Positions 37,848-47,526 are shown, numbered from the stretch's first letter. The stretch: DNA of 64,000 bases from Leucobacter celer subsp. astrifaciens (GCF_001273835.1 NZ_JHEI01000141.1:1-64000); one strand, 5' to 3'. Program-made: numbers and translations. Notes: generated by a model not told the origin, from the sequence alone.

Positions 37848-40178
37848 TCAGCCGATCACCGCACCGAAGCGCGAGGGCAGCGTGGCCTGCGAGGCGGCGC
37901 CCAGCTCCGAGAGCGGCAGCGTGAAGCGGTCCTGCACCTCGATCGAAGCCGCGTCGCCCGAGCCGTCCGTGACGCCGATGCGCAGCACCGGGAAGTTCCG
38001 CCCCTCGCAGAGGCCGCGGAACTTCACCTCCTCCTCGTGCGGCACCGCGACCAGCGCGCGCGCCTGGGACTCCGAGAACAGCGCGGCCGTCTCGTCGACG
38101 CCGTCGCGCGAGACGATCTCGTCGATCCACACGCGGGCACCCACACCGAAGCGGAGCGCGCCGTCGGTGAGCGCCTGCGCGAGGCCGCCCTCGGAGAGAT
38201 CGACCGCACCCGAGAGCAGGCCGTTCTGCGCGGCGGCGTGCAGCAACTCGGCCAGGGCGCGCTCGGCGTCGAGGTCGGCCACCGGCGGCGTGCCGCCGAG
38301 GTGGTCGTGCACGGTGCCGGCCCAGGCCGAGCCGTCGAGCTCGTCGCGGGTGGTGCCGAGCAGGTAGAGGTGCTCGCCCTCGTCCTGCCAGCCGCTCGGC
38401 ACGCGGCGCGCCACGTCGTCGATGATGCCGAGCACACCCACCACCGGGGTGGGGTGGATCGGGGTGTCGCCGGTCTGGTTGTAGAGCGAGACGTTGCCGC
38501 CCGTCACGGGCACCTCGAGCGCGAGGCAGGCGTCCGAGAGGCCCTCGACCGCGCGCGAGAACTGCCACATGACCTCGGGGTTCTCGGGGCTGCCGAAGTT
38601 GAGGCAGTCGGTGACCGCGGTGGGCACGGCGCCCGAGGTGGCGACGTTGCGGTACGCCTCGGCGAGCGCCAGCTGCGATCCGACATAGGGATCCAGCTGG
38701 CAGTAGCGGCCGTTGGCGTCGGTGGCGATGGAGACGCCGAGGCCCGACTCCTCATCGACGCGGATCATGCCCGCTCCGTCGGGGAAGGAGAGTGCGGTGT
38801 TGCCGAGCACGTACTTGTCGTACTGGTTGGTGACCCACGACACGTCGGCCTGGTTGGGCGACGCGGCGACCGCGATCAGCTGCGCGCGCAGCTCCTCGCC
38901 CGACGCCGCACGGGCGAGGCCCGCGGCGCGCACGCCGTTCGCCTGCAGCGCGTCGATCCACGCCGGGTAGGCCACGGGCCGCTCGTACACGGGGCCGTCG
39001 ACGGCCACCGTCGAGGGATCCACGTTGACGATCTCCTCGCCCCGCCAGTTGATGACGAGGCGGCCGGTGTCGGTGACCTCGCCGAGCACGCTCGTCTCGA
39101 CGTCCCACTTCTTCGTGACCTCGAGGAACGCGTCCAGCTTCTCGGGTGCCACGACCGCCATCATGCGCTCCTGGCTCTCCGACATGAGGATCTCCTCGGC
39201 GGTGAGTGACGGATCCCGCAGCAGCACGCTGTCGAGTTCGATGAACATGCCGCCGTCGCCGTTGGCCGCGAGCTCGGAGGTGGCGCAGGAGATACCGGCC
39301 GCGCCGAGATCCTGGATGCCCTCGACGAGCTCGCCGCGGAACAGCTCGAGGCAGCACTCGATGAGCACTTTCTCGGCGAAGGGATCGCCCACCTGCACGG
39401 CCGGCCGCTTGGTTGGGCCGCCCTCGCTGAAGCTGTCGGAGGCGAGGATCGACGCGCCGCCGATGCCGTCGCCGCCCGTGCGCGCGCCGAAGAGCACGAC
39501 CTTGTTGCCGGTGCCCGAGGCGTTGGCGAGGTGCAGATCCTCGTGGCGCAGCACACCGACGCCGAGCGCGTTGACGAGCGGGTTCTGCTGGTAGACGCCG
39601 TCGAAGACCGTCTCGCCGCCGAGGTTGGGCAGGCCGAGGCAGTTGGCGTAGGAGCTGATGCCCGCGACCACGCCGTGCACGACACGAGCGGTGTCCGGGT
39701 CGTCGATGTCGCCGAAGCGGAGCTGATCCATGACGGCGACGGGGCGCGCGCCCATCGAGATGATGTCGCGGATGATGCCGCCCACGCCGGTCGCGGCGCC
39801 CTGGAACGGCTCGATGTACGAGGGGTGGTTGTGGCTCTCCACCTTGAAGGTGACGGCCCAGCCCTCGCCGATGTCGATCACACCCGCGTTCTCGCCCATG
39901 CCGACGAGCAGGCGCTCCTTCATCTTGTCGTTGACCTTCTTGCCGAACTGGCGCAGGTAGATCTTCGATGACTTGTACGAGCAGTGCTCGGACCACATCA
40001 CTGAGTACATCGCGAGCTCGCCCGAGGTGGGGCGGCGGCCGAGGATCTCGCGGATCTGCTCGTACTCGTCGGGCTTCAGTCCGAGCGCACCGTACGGCTG
40101 CTCCTTGTCGGGCGTCGCGATGGCATCGGCGACGGTGTCGGGGCGGGGGCCGGCAGGGATTGCGTCGGTGTCAGTCAC
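37848..40178 (-). CDS. purL: Phosphoribosylformylglycinamidine synthase subunit PurL (small type)
   Basis: Converts FGAR to FGAM with ammonia delivered by PurQ. The 776-residue protein is the short PurL that needs separate PurS and PurQ, both encoded near 56 kb. It has [47 protein letters not shown] and the second-half [22 protein letters not shown]. The likely start is GTG 40178 ([10 protein letters not shown]); the frame continues upstream without conservation. The 285-nt region to the divergent gene holds no recognised element. Confidence 0.95.
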   Translation of the reverse strand: MTDTDAIPAGPRPDTVADAIATPDKEQPYGALGLKPDEYEQIREILGRRPTSGELAMYSVMWSEHCSYKSSKIYLRQFGKKVNDKMKERLLVGMGENAGVIDIGEGWAVTFKVESHNHPSYIEPFQGAATGVGGIIRDIISMGARPVAVMDQLRFGDIDDPDTARVVHGVVAGISSYANCLGLPNLGGETVFDGVYQQNPLVNALGVGVLRHEDLHLANASGTGNKVVLFGARTGGDGIGGASILASDSFSEGGPTKRPAVQVGDPFAEKVLIECCLELFRGELVEGIQDLGAAGISCATSELAANGDGGMFIELDSVLLRDPSLTAEEILMSESQERMMAVVAPEKLDAFLEVTKKWDVETSVLGEVTDTGRLVINWRGEEIVNVDPSTVAVDGPVYERPVAYPAWIDALQANGVRAAGLARAASGEELRAQLIAVAASPNQADVSWVTNQYDKYVLGNTALSFPDGAGMIRVDEESGLGVSIATDANGRYCQLDPYVGSQLALAEAYRNVATSGAVPTAVTDCLNFGSPENPEVMWQFSRAVEGLSDACLALEVPVTGGNVSLYNQTGDTPIHPTPVVGVLGIIDDVARRVPSGWQDEGEHLYLLGTTRDELDGSAWAGTVHDHLGGTPPVADLDAERALAELLHAAAQNGLLSGAVDLSEGGLAQALTDGALRFGVGARVWIDEIVSRDGVDETAALFSESQARALVAVPHEEEVKFRGLCEGRNFPVLRIGVTDGSGDAASIEVQDRFTLPLSELGAASQATLPSRFGAVIG

Positions 40179-40463
40179 GCTCGATGTGCTCCGTGGATCG
40201 GGTTCGGAACCGGCGGCGGGGCGCGCCGGACGTACGGTCTCCAGTCTACGCGCTCGCCGTCGCACCCGCGGCCTGCGCCGGGAGCGGTGCCCGCGGCGGT
40301 CGACCCGGCGAATGGGAGCCTCTTTCTGCCGCCTCCACCGGTGACGAAGCAGGAGAAGGTGACCGCCGGATCCGGAGAATCCGGGAGTCGGGCGGAGTCC
40401 GCGGCAGGATCCGCAGCACTGGCCGGGTAGCGATTCTCAGACGAACACGGAAGACTGTGAAGC

Positions 40464-41576
40464 ATGAGCGATCCGAACACGAACGCACCCGGCCCGCAGT
40501 CCTCGGTACCCGCGAGCGCCCCGGAGCCCGCGCGAGAAGCTTCGCCGCAGGGCGGCCAGCCGGAGGCCTTCTCCTGGCAGCAGGGCCAGAAGCCGGGCGC
40601 GGGGGCGCCGCCGGCTCAGCCCACTCACCCGGGACCCGCGGCGAAGCCGAAGCGGGAGAAGGCGCCGAAGCCCGACGGATCGGCGCCGCAGCTCTCCACG
40701 TTCCTCAAGGTCAGCATCGTGCTGCTCGCCGGGCTCACGATCGCCTCGATCTCGCTGCTCTTCATCGGCGACTTCGAGGGCAAGTTCGAGCGGGTGTTCT
40801 CGACCTTTGCGCTGTTCGCGGTGTTCGTGCTCTTCACCGCGTTCGACACGCGTCGGGGGCAGAAGTCGGAGTGGTACGCGCCCGTGGCGCTCATCGCCAA
40901 CGCCTACATCCTCGGTCTGCTGCTCATCGTGATCTGGATGACCCCGTACGACTCCTTCAGCCTCATCTGGGAGATCTTCTGGAAGTCGGTGCTCGTGATC
41001 GTCGTCACGCGGCTCGTGATCCTCTGCTGCCAGCTGCTGCTGCAGGCGGGGAACCGACTGCCCGCGGTGGTCACCCGCTTCGCGTTCGTCACGAGTGTGC
41101 TCGCGGTGCTGTCCGGGATTCTCTTCACCGCGCCGGTGGGCATCGAGGCCTTCGACCTCCACGTGCCCGATCTCTACTGGAAGATCGCGACCGCGTTGCT
41201 GATCCTCACCGCTCTCGGACTGTCGATCACGCTGCTGCTGCGCTGGTCGTACGGCGCGGATGCGCGAGAGGCTGCACGCGCTGCGGCACCCGCGGCACCG
41301 GCGGCGCCCGCGGCACCGCAGCCGTACCTGCAGGGCGGCGCCCAGCCGCTTGCTCAGGCTCCGCAGCAGGCACCCCAGCAGCCGCAGCAGGCTCCCCAGG
41401 CGCCCGAGGTGCAGCAGGCGCAGGTCCAGCAGCAGCCCCAGGCACAGCAGGCCTCGCAGCCGGCGCAGCCGCTGCTGCCGTGGCCGACCTTCCCCGACGG
41501 CCGCCCGCTGCCCGCGCGCCCCGACGGGCAACCCGACTTCTCGGCGCTGGGCCCCGTGCAGCCCGGACAGCGCTAG
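40464..41576 (+). CDS. Membrane protein with Pro/Gln-rich ends
   Basis: Not assigned. The 370-residue protein starts with a Pro/Ala/Lys-rich tail of about 75 residues, then has six or so membrane segments between about 80 and 275 (FLKVSIVLLAGLTIASISLL, VFSTFALFAVFVLFTAF, VALIANAYILGLLLIVIW, and others). The C-terminal 90 residues are Ala/Pro/Gln-rich (QQAPQQPQQAPQAP) and probably disordered. It stands alone between purL and the siderophore operon. An open frame on the complementary strand is a composition artefact. Confidence 0.75.
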   Translation: MSDPNTNAPGPQSSVPASAPEPAREASPQGGQPEAFSWQQGQKPGAGAPPAQPTHPGPAAKPKREKAPKPDGSAPQLSTFLKVSIVLLAGLTIASISLLFIGDFEGKFERVFSTFALFAVFVLFTAFDTRRGQKSEWYAPVALIANAYILGLLLIVIWMTPYDSFSLIWEIFWKSVLVIVVTRLVILCCQLLLQAGNRLPAVVTRFAFVTSVLAVLSGILFTAPVGIEAFDLHVPDLYWKIATALLILTALGLSITLLLRWSYGADAREAARAAAPAAPAAPAAPQPYLQGGAQPLAQAPQQAPQQPQQAPQAPEVQQAQVQQQPQAQQASQPAQPLLPWPTFPDGRPLPARPDGQPDFSALGPVQPGQR

Positions 41577-41965
41577 CGGCGACCCCGGGGCGGGGCGCGC
41601 AGCGGCGTTCGATGGCGTCGGGGAGCGGGATCGCGCCCGGGCGCCCGGGGTCCCCTCGACTCAAGCGGTGGCGGGGCTGCTGCGTGCGCTGCGGTCCGCC
41701 CTACGGGTGCCGGCGGGGCGTTTGATCCCTCGCTCCGCCGCACGCCGCTCCGCCGCACGCCGCTCAGCCGTTCCGCTCGGGTCGACGGGACCGAAACGCC
41801 GATCCCATCGGGAGCTTCAGGGTCATGGTTTGATCATCGGATGAAGATAAGCATAGGCTTATTTGAGTGACTCGGGGGATCGCGGCAGCGGGGTCCAACG
41901 GGTCTGATCGCGCCGGTGCACTTGTGCGCCGGCTTTTTTCGTCCACCGACCCCGAGGAGACCTCC
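41577..41965 (+). other. Intergenic region upstream of the siderophore operon
   Basis: No gene is supported. It contains a GACCCCGGG/CCCGGGGTC pair (41581-41589 and 41644-41652) that may terminate the upstream gene, a 15-bp tandem duplication CTCCGCCGCACGCCG at 41733-41762, and the operon promoter with its possible iron box (41830-41862). The leader from about 41866 to 41965 is 100 nt. Confidence 0.5.
41830..41862 (+). promoter_or_regulatory. Promoter with possible DtxR/IdeR-type iron box
   Basis: TTGATC (41830-41835) and TAGGCT (41854-41859) are spaced 18 nt. Overlapping the -10, ATAAGC-ATAG-GCTTAT (41847-41862) is a 6-4-6 inverted repeat. Aligned on the central TAGGCT it shares about 12 of 19 positions with the DtxR/IdeR consensus. 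Its place before siderophore uptake genes supports repression by iron, but the match is partial. Confidence 0.5.
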
Positions 41966-42979
41966 GTGTCCAACCGTCTCACCCGAACCGCCTCAGTCGC
42001 GGCGCTGACGCTCAGCGCCGCACTCGTGCTCTCCGCCTGCTCCTCGAGCGCGCCCGCGGACTCCAGCACCGATGAGGGCAGCACGAACGAGACCGCGAGC
42101 ACCGTCGTCATCACCGATAACCACGGCGAGATCGAGGTGCCGGTGAACCCCGAGACCGTCGTGGCGCTCGACAACACCATCTTCGACACCCTCGACGAGT
42201 GGGACGTCGAGCTCGCCGCCGTGCCCAAGGACGTCATGGGCTCGGTCTGGCCGGGCTACACCGATGACCCCGAGGTCGCCAACGTGGGCAACCACCGCGA
42301 GCCCAACCTCGAGGTCATCGTGGCCGAACAGCCCGACCTGATCATCGGCGGCTACCGCTTCGGCGACTACTACGATCAGATCAAGGCGCAGAACCCGCAG
42401 GCCGCGGTCATCGAGATCGCCCCGCGCGAGGGGGAGGACGAGTTCGACGAGCTCAAGCGCCAGACCGAGATCCTCGGTCAGATCTTCGCCCACGAGGACG
42501 AGGCCGCAGCGCTGAACGACGGCCTCGACGCCGCTATCGCCGGCGCGAAGGACGCCTACAACGGCACCGACACCGTCATGGCGGTCAACACCTCGGCGGG
42601 TCAGATCGGCTACCTCGCCCCCGTCGTGGGCCGCGGTCTCGGCCCCGTGTTCCCGGCGCTCGGCTGGCAGCCCGCGCTCGAAGTCGAGGGCGCCACCGAC
42701 GATCACCAGGGCGACGACATCAACGTCGAGGCCATCGCCGACTCCAATCCGGACTGGATCGTGGCCCTCGACCGCGACGCGGCGTTCGCCCCCGAGGAGC
42801 GCGAGGCCGGATCGGCGCCCGCCGACGAGCTGATCAAGGATTCCGAGGCTCTGCAGAACGTCACGGCTGTGCAGCAGGATCGCATCGTGATCCTCGACCC
42901 CAACTTCTACCTCACCGAGGGCATCCACGCCTACACCGGGCTGTTCACCCAGCTCGAGGAGGCATTCTCGGCCGCATGA
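41966..42979 (+). CDS. Siderophore ABC transporter substrate-binding lipoprotein
   Basis: Captures a ferric siderophore outside the membrane. The 337-residue precursor has a signal ending in the lipobox LSAC (SVAALTLSAALVLSACSSS), then a type III binding-protein fold: VVALDNTIFDTLDEWDVEL, EVIVAEQPDLIIGGYRFGDYYDQI and the C-terminal INVEAIADSNPDWIVALDRD. It resembles YclQ/CeuE-like proteins for catecholate or petrobactin-type ligands, but the ligand is not certain. GTG 41966 is preceded by GAGGAGA (41954-41960). Its stop overlaps the first possible start of the permease gene, and a strong hairpin follows. Confidence 0.9.
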   Translation: MSNRLTRTASVAALTLSAALVLSACSSSAPADSSTDEGSTNETASTVVITDNHGEIEVPVNPETVVALDNTIFDTLDEWDVELAAVPKDVMGSVWPGYTDDPEVANVGNHREPNLEVIVAEQPDLIIGGYRFGDYYDQIKAQNPQAAVIEIAPREGEDEFDELKRQTEILGQIFAHEDEAAALNDGLDAAIAGAKDAYNGTDTVMAVNTSAGQIGYLAPVVGRGLGPVFPALGWQPALEVEGATDDHQGDDINVEAIADSNPDWIVALDRDAAFAPEEREAGSAPADELIKDSEALQNVTAVQQDRIVILDPNFYLTEGIHAYTGLFTQLEEAFSAA

Positions 42980-44139
42980 GCCAGAAGCCGACTGCGATCC
43001 CGCAGGGTGGTGACACCGGGGCGCCCGCTCACGAGAGCGGGCGCCCCGGTGGGCGTCTCCCCGGCATGGGGCGCACGAACCCCGGTGCGCCGCGGCGCGC
43101 GGGCGCCGATGCGGTGCGAGGGAGCGCGGGCGGTGCGGGCGGTGCGGTCGTCGTCGGCGGCACCCGCCCGGTGGCGCCGGAAGTCGCGCCGCCGAAGCGC
43201 CGGCCGTGGTTGCTCGCCGTCGCGATCCTCGTCGTGCTGGGCCTGCTGCTGGCCTCACTCGCCGTGGGCGTCTACGACATCGCGGGGAGCGACTTCGGCT
43301 CGGAGATGTTCTGGATCACCCGGGTGCCGCGCACGCTCGCGCTCGTGCTCGCGGGTGCCGCCATGGCCACCAGCGGTCTCGTGATGCAGATGCTCACGCA
43401 GAACCGCTTCGTCGACGCGACGACCTCGGGCACCACCGAGTGGGCCGCGCTCGGTCTGCTGCTCACGGCGCTGCTGCTGCCCGATGCGGGGCTGGTCGGC
43501 AAGATGGTGATCGCGAGCTGCTTCGCGTTCGTCGGGGCGATGCTGTTCATGCTGATCCTGCGCCGGATCGTGATCCGCACCACCCTCGTGGTGCCCCTGA
43601 TCGGCATCATGCTCGGCGCGATCGTGAGCTCGCTCACCACCTTCCTCGCCGCGCAGTTCAACCTGCTGCAGATGCTCGGCACCTGGTTCATGGGCAGCTT
43701 CACCGCGGTGGTGCGCGGGCGCTACGAGGTGCTGTGGGTGGTGGCGCTCGTCACCCTGCTCGTATTCCTGATGGCGGATCGCATCACGGTCGCCGGCCTC
43801 GGCAAGGACGTCGCGACGAGCGTCGGCGTACGCTACGAGGCGATCCTCATCGGCGGCACGGCTCTCGTCGCGATCGCGGCGGGCGTCACCACCGTGGTCG
43901 TGGGTTTCCTGCCGCTGCTCGGCCTCGTGGTGCCGAACATCGTGTCGATGATCCGTGGCGACAATGTGCGCAGCAACCTGCCCTGGGTGTGCCTCGGCGG
44001 CATCGCGCTCGTGGTCGTCTGCGACCTGATCGGGCGCACCATCATCATGCCCTTCGAGATCCCGGTTTCGATGGTGCTCGGTCTCGTCGGCGCGGTGGTC
44101 TTCATCACGCTGCTGCTCAGGCAGCGGAGGGCCGTGTGA
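42976..44139 (+). CDS. Siderophore ABC transporter permease (FecCD type), first subunit
   Basis: Membrane channel subunit of the iron-siderophore importer; FecCD-like segments run from LLAVAILVVLGLLLASLAVG onward, with TGVVMQMLT-like TSGLVMQMLTQNRF, GIMLGAIVSSLTTFLAAQFN and GLVVPNIVSMIRGDNVRSNLP. From ATG 42976 it has 387 residues, of which the first 75 are Gly/Pro/Arg-rich, non-conserved and encoded partly by a long RNA hairpin (43014-43051). A later start such as ATG 43066 is therefore possible, but no better ribosome binding site is seen. The family core begins near residue 78. Confidence 0.86.
   Translation: MSQKPTAIPQGGDTGAPAHESGRPGGRLPGMGRTNPGAPRRAGADAVRGSAGGAGGAVVVGGTRPVAPEVAPPKRRPWLLAVAILVVLGLLLASLAVGVYDIAGSDFGSEMFWITRVPRTLALVLAGAAMATSGLVMQMLTQNRFVDATTSGTTEWAALGLLLTALLLPDAGLVGKMVIASCFAFVGAMLFMLILRRIVIRTTLVVPLIGIMLGAIVSSLTTFLAAQFNLLQMLGTWFMGSFTAVVRGRYEVLWVVALVTLLVFLMADRITVAGLGKDVATSVGVRYEAILIGGTALVAIAAGVTTVVVGFLPLLGLVVPNIVSMIRGDNVRSNLPWVCLGGIALVVVCDLIGRTIIMPFEIPVSMVLGLVGAVVFITLLLRQRRAV
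43014..43051 (+). other. Strong intra-operon hairpin after the binding-protein gene
   Basis: A 17-bp perfect stem, CACCGGGGCGCCCGCTC (43014-43030) with its complement (43035-43051), closed by ACGA. It starts 35 nt after the binding-protein stop. It is well placed to stabilise the 3' end of that mRNA or to end part of the transcripts, so that the binding protein is made in excess over the membrane subunits. Confidence 0.75.
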
Positions 44140-45167
44140 TGGAGAGCATCGTGAAACTCGCGAGCACCGGCGAACCGCCGCTCGCGGCCGCACCCCGGGT
44201 TCCTCGCTGGCGGGAGGCGCTGCCGTTCATCGTGGTGTTCGGGGCCGCGGCCCTGTTCGCGGTCGCGATCCTCGTCTATGAGAACCCCGCGCCCGCCGGC
44301 AGCCCTGGCTTCTGGATCATCGTGCAGTCGCGACTCACCTCGCTCGGCACGATCGCCTTCGTCGCGGTGAGCCAGGCGCTCGCCACCGTGCTCTTCCACA
44401 CGGCCACGTCGAATCGCATCCTGACGCCCTCGATCCTCGGCTTCGACGCGCTCTACGTGCTCATCCAGACCTCCCTGGTGTTCGTCTTCGGCACGGCCGC
44501 GGCGAGCATGGAGGGGATCCCGAAGATCATCGCGCAGAGCACGCTGATGGTGCTCTTCGCGACGCTGCTCTACGGGTGGCTGTTCTCGGGCAAGCGCGCC
44601 AATCTGCACCTGCTGCTGCTCGTCGGCGTGGTGCTCGGGATCGGGTTCGGCTCGGTCTCGATGTTCATGCAGCGCATGCTCACACCGAGCGAGTTCGACG
44701 TGCTGAGCGCGCGGCTCTTCGGCAGCATCGGCAAGGGCAACCCCGACTACCTGCCCATCGCGGCGTGCATCGTGCTCGCGATCCTCGTCTTCGTCTGGCG
44801 CCGCCGCCGCACCTACGACGTGGTCGCGCTCGGTCGCGATGTGGCGATCGGGCTCGGGGTGAACTACCGGCGCGAGGTGGTCACGGTGCTCGTGCTCGTC
44901 GCCGTGCTGGTGTCGGTGTCGGCCACGATGGTCGGCCCCATGACCTTCTACGGCTTCCTGGTGGCGACCCTCGCCTACCAGTTCGCCCGAGGCGACTCGC
45001 ACGCGGAGACGATCCCGCTCGCCATCGGCATCGGGCTCGTCACCCTGCTGGGAGCCACCTTCGTGCTGCGGCACGTCTTCGCGGCGGCCGGCCTCGTCAC
45101 CGTGATCATCGAGTTCGCCGGCGGCCTGCTGTTCCTGATCGTCCTGCTGAGGAAGGGGATGCGGTGA
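44139..45167 (+). CDS. Siderophore ABC transporter permease (FecCD type), second subunit
   Basis: Partner of the preceding permease, 342 residues with about nine hydrophobic segments; SQALATVLFHTATSNRILTPSILGFDALYVLIQ and GPMTFYGFLVATLAYQFARG fit the FecCD family. ATG 44139 shares its A with the TGA of the upstream gene. The order binding protein, permease, permease, ATPase is that of yclNOPQ-like petrobactin/catecholate systems. Starts and stops overlap throughout, so the membrane subunits are made at matched levels. Confidence 0.9.
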   Translation: MESIVKLASTGEPPLAAAPRVPRWREALPFIVVFGAAALFAVAILVYENPAPAGSPGFWIIVQSRLTSLGTIAFVAVSQALATVLFHTATSNRILTPSILGFDALYVLIQTSLVFVFGTAAASMEGIPKIIAQSTLMVLFATLLYGWLFSGKRANLHLLLLVGVVLGIGFGSVSMFMQRMLTPSEFDVLSARLFGSIGKGNPDYLPIAACIVLAILVFVWRRRRTYDVVALGRDVAIGLGVNYRREVVTVLVLVAVLVSVSATMVGPMTFYGFLVATLAYQFARGDSHAETIPLAIGIGLVTLLGATFVLRHVFAAAGLVTVIIEFAGGLLFLIVLLRKGMR

Positions 45168-46033
45168 CCGAATCGCGCACGGATATCGAGGTGCACACGA
45201 ACACCGAGCCAACCACGGAGGCTGCGACGAGCATGCATGCCGAGGCGCGCATGCATGGCGAGGCGCGCGCCGGCATCGAATTGACCGGTGTCGAAAAGAC
45301 ATACGCGGGTCTGCATGTGCTCGGCCCGGTCGACCTCACGATCGAGCCGGGCGGCGTCACCGCCCTGATCGGCCCCAACGGGGCGGGCAAATCGACGATG
45401 CTCACCATCATCGGACGCCTGCTCGAGGCGGACAGCGGACGCGTTTCCATCGGCGGGCTCGACGTGCGCACCGCGAAGTCGAAGCAGCTCGCCCGGGTGG
45501 TCTCGATCCTCAAGCAGGAGAACCACTTCATGGCGCGGCTGACCGTGCGGCAGCTCGTCGCGTTCGGCCGCTTCCCGCACTCGGCGGGTCGGCTCACGGA
45601 GACCGACGAGCGGGCGATCCACGCGGCGATCGCGTTCCTCGACCTCGCCGGGATGGAGGATCGGTTCATCGACGAACTCTCGGGCGGCCAGCGGCAGCGC
45701 GCCTTCGTGGCGATGGTGCTCGCGCAGGACACCGACTTCGTGCTGCTCGACGAGCCGCTGACGGGCCTCGACATGCGGCACGCGGTCGGCATGATGGGGC
45801 AGGTGCGGGCCGCCGCCGACGCGCTGGGCAAGACCGTGGTGCTGGTGATCCACGACGTCAACTTCGCGGCCGCCTACGCCGACCGCATCGTGGCCCTCGC
45901 CGAGGGGCGTGTCGTCGCGTCGGGCACGCCCGAGGAGATCATCACCTCGGACGTGCTGGAACGCGTGTTCGAGACGCCCGTCGAGGTGATCGAGCGCGAC
46001 GGCAAGCGGATCGCGGTCTACTACCGCCCGTGA
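45164..46033 (+). CDS. Siderophore ABC transporter ATP-binding protein
   Basis: FepC/YclP-like ATPase of 289 residues. Walker A GPNGAGKSTML, signature LSGGQRQRAFVAMVLAQ, Walker B FVLLDEPLTGLDMRHAV and the switch histidine VIHDVNFAAAYADR are present. GTG 45164 overlaps the upstream stop (GTGA). The first 35 residues are a Thr/Glu/Ala-rich extension not found in the family core, which begins at GIELTGVEKTYAG; an internal ATG at 45230 could also be used. It ends the operon; hemA converges 188 nt further on. Confidence 0.92.
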   Translation: MTESRTDIEVHTNTEPTTEAATSMHAEARMHGEARAGIELTGVEKTYAGLHVLGPVDLTIEPGGVTALIGPNGAGKSTMLTIIGRLLEADSGRVSIGGLDVRTAKSKQLARVVSILKQENHFMARLTVRQLVAFGRFPHSAGRLTETDERAIHAAIAFLDLAGMEDRFIDELSGGQRQRAFVAMVLAQDTDFVLLDEPLTGLDMRHAVGMMGQVRAAADALGKTVVLVIHDVNFAAAYADRIVALAEGRVVASGTPEEIITSDVLERVFETPVEVIERDGKRIAVYYRP

Positions 46034-46079
46034 TCCCGCCCCGACCTCCCTCGCCCTGTGCCCTCCGCCAACCCTCCTT

Positions 46080-46134
46080 CGCGCGTCAGTAGTTGTCACC
46101 AAAACGCGCGCGAGGCAGCATCTACTGACGCGCG
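46080..46134. repeat. Small dispersed inverted-repeat element, copy B
   Basis: CGCGCGTCAGTAG (46080-46092) pairs perfectly with CTACTGACGCGCG (46122-46134). The left part GCGTCAGTAG-TTGTCACC and the CGCGAGG core match the element at 26918-26963. It lies between the ends of the siderophore operon and hemA. Confidence 0.7.
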
Positions 46135-46169
46135 TTTATCGGGGCGGAGCTGGGTGGCCGGGCCGGGCC

Positions 46170-46203
46170 GGGCGGGGAGGGACCTGACGGGCGGGGAGGG
46201 ACC
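46170..46203 (+). repeat. G-rich 15-bp direct repeat
   Basis: GGGCGGGGAGGGACC occurs at 46170-46184 and again at 46189-46203. Several runs of three or more G make a G-quadruplex possible on the + strand. It is between convergent genes and codes for nothing evident. Confidence 0.6.
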
Positions 46204-46221
46204 GGGCGGCCGGGGGCGGGG

Positions 46222-47526
46222 CTACCGACCGACGGGCTGCTCGCCGACGGGCTGATCGCCGAAGAGCGCCGAGACCGCTGCGATCCCCTCGGCCGCGCTG
46301 CCGGCCCGGCCGAGCTCGCGCAGCCGCACGGTGGGGCGGTGCAGCAGGCGGCCTGCCAGGTGCCGCAGGGCGGCCTCCACCTCTGCCGCACGGTCGTCGT
46401 CAGAAGTGCGGCTGCGCAGCCTCGCGATCTCGTCGTCGAGGATCCCGTCGACGAACGAGCGCAGCTCGCGCAGCGCGGGCACCGCGTCGCGCTCCGCCTG
46501 AATCGCCGCGAACTCGGCCGCGGCGGTGCGCACGATGTCCCTGGCCTCGAGTTCGGCGCCCAGCTCGGGGATGGGGGCGTGCAGAGCGATGGTCTCCAGG
46601 TCGAGCAGTTCGACGCCGGGCACACCCGCGACGTCGGGCGAGATGTTGCGCGGCAGCCCCATGTCGATGAGCAGCCGGTGCCTGGCGCGGGGCGGCGCCG
46701 GCGTCTCGAGCATCCCGAACCGGGCGCAGAACGGCGCATTTCCCTCGGTGACGGTCTCGTCGAAGCGCTCCCGGGTCAGCAGCGGCTCGTTCATGCTGCT
46801 GCAGGCCACCACCAGGTCGGTGCTGCGGAGCTCCGTGTCCAGCGCCTTCGTCGCCACAGGGCGGATGCGGTGGGAGTCGGCGAAGACCTCCGCCCGGCCG
46901 GACGGCGAGTAGACGCCGATGTGCTGCGCGCCGCGAGCGCGCAGGGCAGCCAGGCTCGCCCCCGCGTACGCACCGGTGCCGATGAGCAGGATCCTGGCGG
47001 CACCCCAGTCGCCGACGCGGCTGTCGACCATCGCGAGGGCCAGCTGTACCAGCGAACGGCCCTTGGTCTGCAGGCCGGTGCGGTGCTTGACCCGCTTCGA
47101 GACCACCATCGCGTGCTGGAAGAGCCGTTCGAGCTCGGTGCTCGACCGGCCCGAGGTACGCGCCGCGTCGATGGCGCGCCGTACCTGCCCCGCGATCTCG
47201 CCCTCGCCGACGGAGGCCGATTCGAGACCGCTGGAGACGGCGAACAGATGCTCGACCGCGGCGTCGCCGCGGTGCACCGAGCACGCGTCCGCGAGTTCGG
47301 CCGGAGTGAGCTCGGCAGCCCGCGCCAGTCCGTCGAGGGCCTGCTCGGGAGCGAGGCCGGGCGCATCGAGGTAGGCCTCGAAGCGGTTGCAGGTGGCGAG
47401 CACGACGGCGCCGCGAGTGGTCCCGGCATCGCTGAGAGCGGCGGTCACCGTGTCGGTGCGGCGCTCGATGCGTTCGAGCAGATCGAGATCGGCATTCCGA
47501 TGATCGACGGAGAGGCAGAGCAGCAT
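46222..47526 (-). CDS. hemA: Glutamyl-tRNA reductase
   Basis: First committed enzyme of C5-pathway tetrapyrrole synthesis: reduces glutamyl-tRNA to glutamate-1-semialdehyde, the substrate of HemL encoded at 53 kb. Starting at ATG 47526 the protein has 434 residues. The catalytic Cys46 is in ATCNRFEAY; FAVSSGLESASVGEGEIAGQV, RILLIGTGAYAGASLAALRARG and DMGLPRNISPDVAGVPG mark the NADPH-binding and family core. It has no clear ribosome binding site. It diverges from hemE across a 118-nt region containing a large palindrome. Confidence 0.95.
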   Translation of the reverse strand: MLLCLSVDHRNADLDLLERIERRTDTVTAALSDAGTTRGAVVLATCNRFEAYLDAPGLAPEQALDGLARAAELTPAELADACSVHRGDAAVEHLFAVSSGLESASVGEGEIAGQVRRAIDAARTSGRSSTELERLFQHAMVVSKRVKHRTGLQTKGRSLVQLALAMVDSRVGDWGAARILLIGTGAYAGASLAALRARGAQHIGVYSPSGRAEVFADSHRIRPVATKALDTELRSTDLVVACSSMNEPLLTRERFDETVTEGNAPFCARFGMLETPAPPRARHRLLIDMGLPRNISPDVAGVPGVELLDLETIALHAPIPELGAELEARDIVRTAAAEFAAIQAERDAVPALRELRSFVDGILDDEIARLRSRTSDDDRAAEVEAALRHLAGRLLHRPTVRLRELGRAGSAAEGIAAVSALFGDQPVGEQPVGR

